Shown: one piece after another, positions 58,501 to 64,000 of the stretch
Layout: each line of letters begins with the position of its first letter
How positions within the stretch are numbered: position 1 is the stretch's first letter
The notes under the pieces: model-generated
What the model was told of the DNA's origin: nothing
What the model saw: only the letters and a program-made list of their open reading frames with translations
Database searches by the model: none
Translations under genes and position numbers: made by a program
Source of the DNA: Golubevia sp. BC0850
Lineage: Eukaryota > Basidiomycota > Exobasidiomycetes > Golubeviales > Golubeviaceae
Direction: 5' to 3'
NCBI GenBank assembly: GCA_012976225.1
Contig: JAAVVG010000022.1
Coordinates: 248,001-312,000, forward strand
DNA length: 64,000 nt

Positions 58501-61500
58501 ATGACGACGCTTGGCCCAACGCTTCTTCATCACTGAAACCCATCCACGATAGTCGTCGGCGATATCTGGAAGAGGGACTTCAGGTTGAGGACCGGCTTTG
58601 GCATTTGCCTTCTTGGCCTTGGAAGCTTTGGCTCCCTCACTTCCAATCTCTTCGATATCCATCTCGCCTTCTTCATCGTCGTCTCCTCCAATGGCCTTGC
58701 TCTTCATAGGACCGAAACGTTGACCAGGTTTGAACGCATCAGTCAACTTTCGCTGCTTGAACTTGTCCTCTTTCCTGGCGATACGCTTGAAGAGCCAATC
58801 TGGATGACGAACTCGAGGTACTGGATTCGGAACCTTCTGCATGGCTGCTGGAATGGTGATGAGCTTCTGGATGACTCCTCCGAACCTGTCGATGTAGTAT
58901 TCCCAATCCAAGATGCTTCGAAGATCGAAGTTGGTCAAACCTGGATCCTTCAAGAATCGACGAAGGTAGTGAGCCTTGATGTCTGGTTCGGCTCCGAATA
59001 TGGCCACTGGAACGGCTCGCTCTGTGACGGGAGCTCCATGAGGTTTGGCAGAGATGATAAACTTACAAGCCAGACCTTTGTCTTTGACCATCTGAGCTCC
59101 TAGGAATTCGGCAAGACGTTTGGCGGTCGTGATGGCAGCTGACTTCTGGGTTCCGTACTCGAGTAGAGTCTTGGACATGCTCTTGTTCTCGGCGATGAGA
59201 TCGATGAGCTCTTGATCATGAAGAGTGGATCCTCGAGAGTAGAGAACGTCCAGCCATTGATCGGCGACCTTGGCTACAGCTGCGTAGCACTCCACCAGGT
59301 TGTCTCCCAATAAGAACTTCTCGAAGATCTGCTTCTGGAAGTCCTTGATGAGTTGGAGTTCTCCTCTTCTCTTGACCTCGAATCCTTTCAGCTCCGCCAA
59401 CGATCCGTCGTGTTCGAAGACAGCGTAACGCTTCTTGAGCAGCCTGTCTTCCTCTTTACTCGAAGGTAAGATCATGGCTCTGTAAGGTCCGTCCAGTTCG
59501 AAGAAGATGGAATTCTCGGAGTGAATCTCATAGTGTCCAGTCTTAGAATCGACCAAATCGTGATACTGATGGTTGGTGAATACTTCGTGAACGAGGTGGT
59601 TGAGCATCGTGCAAGGATAAGAGATTCCGAACTTCTTCCCGCTGGCTGTCTTGAAATCGAAGTTCTCAGGGAAGACTCCGGGAAGCATGCACCAGATACC
59701 GTCCGTGTCGAGTTCCAGAGGTCGACCTATCCTCTCCACCAGTTCTCTGGCCATCTGAATGATCTTCGCTCCGGTGAGACAGGTGATTCCAGCCATTTCC
59801 ATAGAGTACCATCTAGCACCTTTCCTCATGACGTAACCGTAGAAAGAGTTTAGAATACACTTGTGAGCTAATTGAAGAGAGTCGTAGAGAACGATCATCT
59901 TCTTAGCTTCAGCAATCTCTCCGAGAGTTGATTCGGAGCTGGAGGTGGCCGTATCGAGGTTCTTCTTCCAAGTCTTGTGTAGACCCTTGTACTCATAACG
60001 ACGATCTCTGAAGTCTCTGACAGTGTCAATGTAAAAAGGATTCTCCCTTTGACAGATCGTAGCTTGTCTGACGACGGTCTTGGTCTCGTGAGTCTTCTTG
60101 TAGACCTTCCTCGAGTAGTCTCCCAACCTCTTGTGAAGAATGGCCGTCTGTTCGGCGATGGATAGATCTTCGAAAGGCCTCCTGTTTCCTCCTGGATTCC
60201 TAGAAGGGAAGGTCTCTGAGGAGAGAGCGTGCTTGATCATCGCTATTTCGTCCCTCTTGGCTGGGAAGAACTCTCCTCTCCAAGCCCAGTCCATCTTCTT
60301 GTTGCATTGCATACCTGGTCGATTGTAGTCACAGGTTGCGCAGGTGGCTTCGTCTACGACCGAATCCGGCTGAAGTCGATTGGACAACATGATGTTGGGA
60401 TACATCGCTGCGACGTCCAGATGGTAGATTAGAGGCTTGTCCATTCGAAGAGGTTCGTCTCTCATCAATTCCAGCATCGACTTGATCTCGTCTCGAACTT
60501 CCTCGTAGTTGGTGATGTCGTCAAGGGCCATCTTTCCTTCCTCCACGATGCTGAACTTGAGAGCAGCGTCTAGTTGATCGATGAGCTGATGGAGAGAGAT
60601 TCGAGGGAAGATGGGGGGGGGTTAGCTTTTGTTTCGAGAGCCTCTCTCCGCTTGGATGTGTCGTCGATTGGATTCACTCACCTCTTGAGCAGCTGTTGGG
60701 TCAACCTTGAAGTTCGTAGGAATGTCACTTCTGAAGACTCCAGCTTCCAGGGCTTCGACGTGACCTCCGACGTAGGTCTCGCTCTCCAAGAGATGACCAT
60801 CGTACATGTTTCCAATCGGATCCACGTGTCTGTTTGGCATGACGATGTTTCCTTTGTAGGCTTCGACCATCAGTAGAGTCTCACATAGAGTTCCACTGCC
60901 TTTCCTTAAGACTTCATCCGGATTAAGGGGAATGATATTGCAGAGGGAGAAGATGAAAGGATGAACGTACTTCATGTAGAGATAGTAGGTTGCTACTGCA
61001 TCGGAGACAGAGTACTGAGCTAGAGTTTGAGGCTGTTCGATGGCATAGCTGTCGGAGATGAGAGAATCATCGGCAGAGAGTCAGTCACAGCGGATCGATA
61101 ACTACGAGTCCGCACGTTTACACACGGAGTCATGACTTCTGGATCCAGTTCCATCGGATCGTATCCCAACTTCGCAACAGTCACAGCTTTGAGACCTTGA
61201 CTTCCCTGTGGCAGATAGGAATCACGCTTGACCCATCTGATAAGGAGAAAGAAGGAAGAGGGAGCTCAATTAGCGACCTTTCGACTCGAGGCTGAGAAGC
61301 TCTCTACAGCCTCAAAAACTCACCTGAAGCAATCCATGTGAGCGCTAGCTTGACTCTTGTATTCCGACTCTGCATCGATAGAGAATCCGATTTCGTAACC
61401 CATGTTCAATCCATGAGCGGTGGCTCTAGCATCCAAGAATGGGAAATCGAAAGAATCTCCGTTGTAAGTGGCGACGACAGTTGGTCGCACCTCTCTGAAG

Positions 61501-63138
61501 TGAGAGAAGAATCTATGAAGAAGCGACAGCTAACAAAGGAAGAAGGAATGGGCCAGCGATGCAAATGAGAAGGAGAAAGTGAGAGATGAGTAGATGAGTA
61601 TGTTGAAACTCAAAGCCACCTCGCATCTCTTCTTCCCTTGTCTCGACCGAGAACTTACCTCATCAGGTTCATTGAAAATAATAAAAGGACCTTCGTATTC
61701 ATCTCTAGGAGTGTACTCAAAGTCATCGATATCTTCACTGACGATTTCTCGATTCGTGATCAAGAAACCTTGCCCATCTACCATGTAAGAGATCATCATT
61801 ACGCAATCAGTCTGAGCATCTGGAAACTTCAGAGGTTGTTTCGTTGTTTCGATATCGAAAGCTAGAACGACTGGTTCAGCTCTCTTGACTCTCTCTGGCA
61901 CTGATTTCAAAGAAATGGTTCCTTCGGAGAAGATGACGTCGTACCACAACCCCACTCGAATGTCTGTGTGAGAAATTGAGAACAAGGAAGGGGATTCAGC
62001 GAAAAGGGGAGAGATCAAGGTGCAATTTGGCAGCACCTTTTGAAATGGAAGCTTCCCATCTCTTCTCTCTCGACACACTTCCTCGCGTTCTGACGTGTTT
62101 TCCAGTCTGATTCTTCTCGAACTGACTTTCAAATTTAACTGCCTCTTGTTCCGACGCGCTTTCATACCTAGTCCCACCCCATCATCTCAGTTCGAGTTAC
62201 TCACGATTGTCGATAGCTGCTCTCAGATAGTACGGAACATCGTACTCCCTGATATCAACAATGCATTCCTCTGGATCCAAATTCTTGAGTCGTGTTCCAC
62301 CAGCACCAGTGAAACCAGCACCTTTCCTCTTCTTCCCTTTCCCCATATTCCCATTCCAACCATCTCCATCTTGGTCTCTTGTCCAATCAGGGTTCATGAG
62401 ATCGTCATCGAACCCAATCTCCATTGCAGCATCTCCTCCTGATGATTCAATTCCTTCCAAATTAGAAGAGGCAGTTAATACATCAGCATAAGTATCAATA
62501 GCATCTCTTTGTTTGATAGATTTTTGAGCTAAAGGTAGCAATTCTTTCCTCACGTCTAAGAGATCATGAACATTTGAGAAAGATAATCGTAGATAGATTC
62601 TTGAATGACCAATTAAATGATTTGGTAATTTCAAATCTTCTTTCCTTTCCCTTTTAACACTCGAAAGAGTTGATTCGTAATTCCTGTTTAACCATTCTTC
62701 AACTGAGCTTTCAGTTCCAGGTCTACAAGCTATTAAGAAGTAGGGTTGGAATTGCAGTGTGATCTTGAATGAAGATGAATCATCTTCTATGAAATAGAAA
62801 TCTACTGCAGATTTACCAACTGAATTTAAACCATCTGGATCTGGAATGATTGTAGGATGCATATTCACTAACCATGCTTGTCTGTTTGGACCAGGTTCCA
62901 ATCTCTCGAAACCTAACCTTGTATCTATTTCATCCCTCGAAGCAGCAGCTGCGAATCTATCTTCATTAGTTGTTGAGGCCTCTGAAGCTGAAATGAGTGA
63001 GGCTGAAGCAGAAGTTGAGGCTTTGGATCTGTAATTTCTACCAGCTCCTCCTCCTCTCTTCTTGAAACTTCCTCGAGATGATGTTAATCCGAATGTCTTT
63101 TGTGCACCACCAGAGGTTCCTCCTCTTGATGCTGGCAT
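55504..63138 (-). CDS. POL2: DNA polymerase epsilon catalytic subunit
   Basis: Leading-strand replicative polymerase and proofreading exonuclease. Exons 63138-62205, 61963-61659, 61529-61324, 61236-61126, 61048-60682 and 60585-55504 give 2,334 aa, about 100 longer than yeast POL2. The N-terminal part has [20 protein letters not shown]. The exonuclease motif I is [19 protein letters not shown] (Asp about 348, Glu about 350) and motif [18 protein letters not shown]. The B-family polymerase motifs are [20 protein letters not shown] (about 697-715); [21 protein letters not shown]; and [13 protein letters not shown]. The inactive C-terminal polymerase-exonuclease half follows, then two cysteine clusters near the end: CLFCN...CSRCQYEYD and CNRCGG...AHCDCSGSW (zinc-finger A and metal-binding B) that contact the B subunit. 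All catalytic acids are present. The largest exon is 5.1 kb. Confidence 0.97.
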
Positions 63139-63556
63139 CCTACTGGAAGGTGGAAGGTGGATAGTTGATGGTGATGTCGTGGTGAGTAGTGTAAAGCATC
63201 GCGAAGCCCTAAGTTGTTTCGCGACGTGAACAAGGCTTCAGGGTCCAGTGAGAAAGTCCTCCCTCTCCTTTCATCAGATAAGGAGAGGCGAAAGGCATAG
63301 ATTCTGAAAAAGGAATTGCAATTCAAGACAAGTCGACACTCTGTTTCTTGTGAGTCAAAGAGTGTTGAGGAGACGAGGCGTAATGAGAAGATTGCTATAC
63401 AAGTATAGAGTGCTTTGTGGCGAACCAAAAGGAGCCTCAATTCTCCATGACGAATCTTGAAGAATACAGGTCAGAATGATCTAGAGGAGAGGCAAAAGAG
63501 GGAAGGAAGATGTCGCCTGCACGCTCTGCTGTTCTCTCTCTCTCTCTGTCCTCCAT
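63139..63556. other. polymerase epsilon promoter region
   Basis: 418 bp between the POL2 start and the stop codon of the next minus-strand gene. No recognised cell-cycle element of the ACGCGT type. No gene seen. Confidence 0.5.
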
Positions 63557-64000
63557 CTATTCTTGCTTCTCCTCCCCTCGGTCCCATCTCCTTGAATCTA
63601 CACGATAGTAAGACGCGGGACCTGTAGGTCCGGAATCCTCGTGTTCGGCAGAAGTCCACGTTCCATACATTGGCGAACGAGCTCCAGCACAACCAGGCTG
63701 AATTAATTCCAATCGCCATCTATCTTCTCCACTGCTCAAGAGAAAGAAAGAGAAAATCAAGTCAGTTTGAATCATAGAAGAGAGCTGTTTCTCATTTCTA
63801 TTATACTGACTCATATCTATGGACTACCGTCCAATGAATCCCAACTATCTCCTTAGGACTTGAAGATGCATTCGAGCTGCCTCCAATCCTTTCTCCAGGA
63901 GCGTAGATAGGCCTAACAAGTCCATGAGCTTCACCTCTTGGAATTGAAGTCAGCCCATTTTGGGTCAGAGTCCTTCCTTTGAATCTCAAAGGAGGATAGC
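63557..64000 (-). CDS. unrecognised gene, 3' end only
   Basis: The frame is open from the window edge down to 63811, where a GTCAGT donor splits an Asp codon. The acceptor GAGCAG leads into a last exon at 63731-63557. The visible 120 residues include RPIYAPGERIGGSSN, EIVGIHWTVVHRYDGEDRWR, LELIQPGCAGARSPMYGTWT and GPTGPASYYRVDSRRWDRG. The evenly spaced Trp/Tyr/Gly content suggests a small folded beta-rich domain. I do not recognise the family. More than half of the gene may be outside the window. Confidence 0.6.

Noticed and set aside
58585-59103. 172-codon plus-strand open frame antisense to POL2, and similar ones at 56866-57312 and 57532-57984
   Set aside because: They lie fully inside the conserved polymerase epsilon exon. 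The codon bias of the opposite strand explains the lack of stops, and there is no domain or promoter.

Overview
The window is nuclear DNA of a fungus, very probably a basidiomycete. Genes are densely packed on both strands. Nearly every gene is cut by several short introns (mostly 50-110 nt, GTGAGT/GTAAGT donors, CAG/TAG/AAG acceptors), and some exons are tiny (13-28 nt). Base composition is near 45% GC by eye, and C/T-rich leaders precede many start codons. The gene set (eL24, DCP1, LEO1, LSM5, Pol epsilon, QCR2, a delta-9 desaturase fused to cytochrome b5, a gamma-tubulin complex subunit) is conserved eukaryotic housekeeping. I cannot place the species; Pucciniomycotina or Ustilaginomycotina would fit. 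I saw no tRNA, rRNA, CRISPR array or recognisable transposon.

Layout. 0-6 kb, plus strand: ribosomal protein eL24 (5' end outside the window), a bHLH transcription factor, and decapping cofactor DCP1. 6-13 kb is the one unstable stretch. A decayed SET-domain gene abuts a 1,051-bp copy (7201-8251) of the 3' part of an F-box-like gene whose intact version lies 4.5 kb away (11021-12534). Between them is a secreted, proline-rich protein on the minus strand. 13-25.6 kb, minus strand: an ataxin-10/CTR86 homologue, gamma-tubulin complex component 2, and tRNA m7G methyltransferase TRM8, separated by two long gene-free stretches. TRM8 is divergent from a VHS-GAT trafficking adaptor (25.7-28.5 kb). 29-35 kb holds two neighbouring HMG-box transcription factor genes.

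35.7-41.5 kb: LEO1 and LSM5 share a 153-bp bidirectional promoter, and an F-box protein is convergent with LSM5. 41.8-50.3 kb, minus strand: stearoyl-CoA desaturase (OLE1 type), a PTEN-like phosphatase with a large insertion inside its catalytic domain, and complex III core subunit QCR2, which has a 13-nt exon. 50.5-55 kb, plus strand: another F-box protein, a small unassigned ORF, and a uridine/inosine nucleoside hydrolase. 55.5-63.1 kb, minus strand: the complete catalytic subunit of DNA polymerase epsilon. The last 450 bp hold the 3' end of an unrecognised gene.

Most genes are unrelated neighbours. The functional themes visible are mRNA metabolism (DCP1, LSM5, LEO1), ubiquitin-ligase adaptors (F-box genes) and transcription factors (bHLH and two HMG-box). 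Exon structures were worked out by hand from reading frame and splice consensus. In every multi-exon gene called complete, exon lengths sum to a whole number of codons. I found no convincing undescribed multi-gene system. The best leads are the recent duplication beside the decaying SET gene, the altered PTEN-like enzyme, the paired HMG-box genes, and several microexons.
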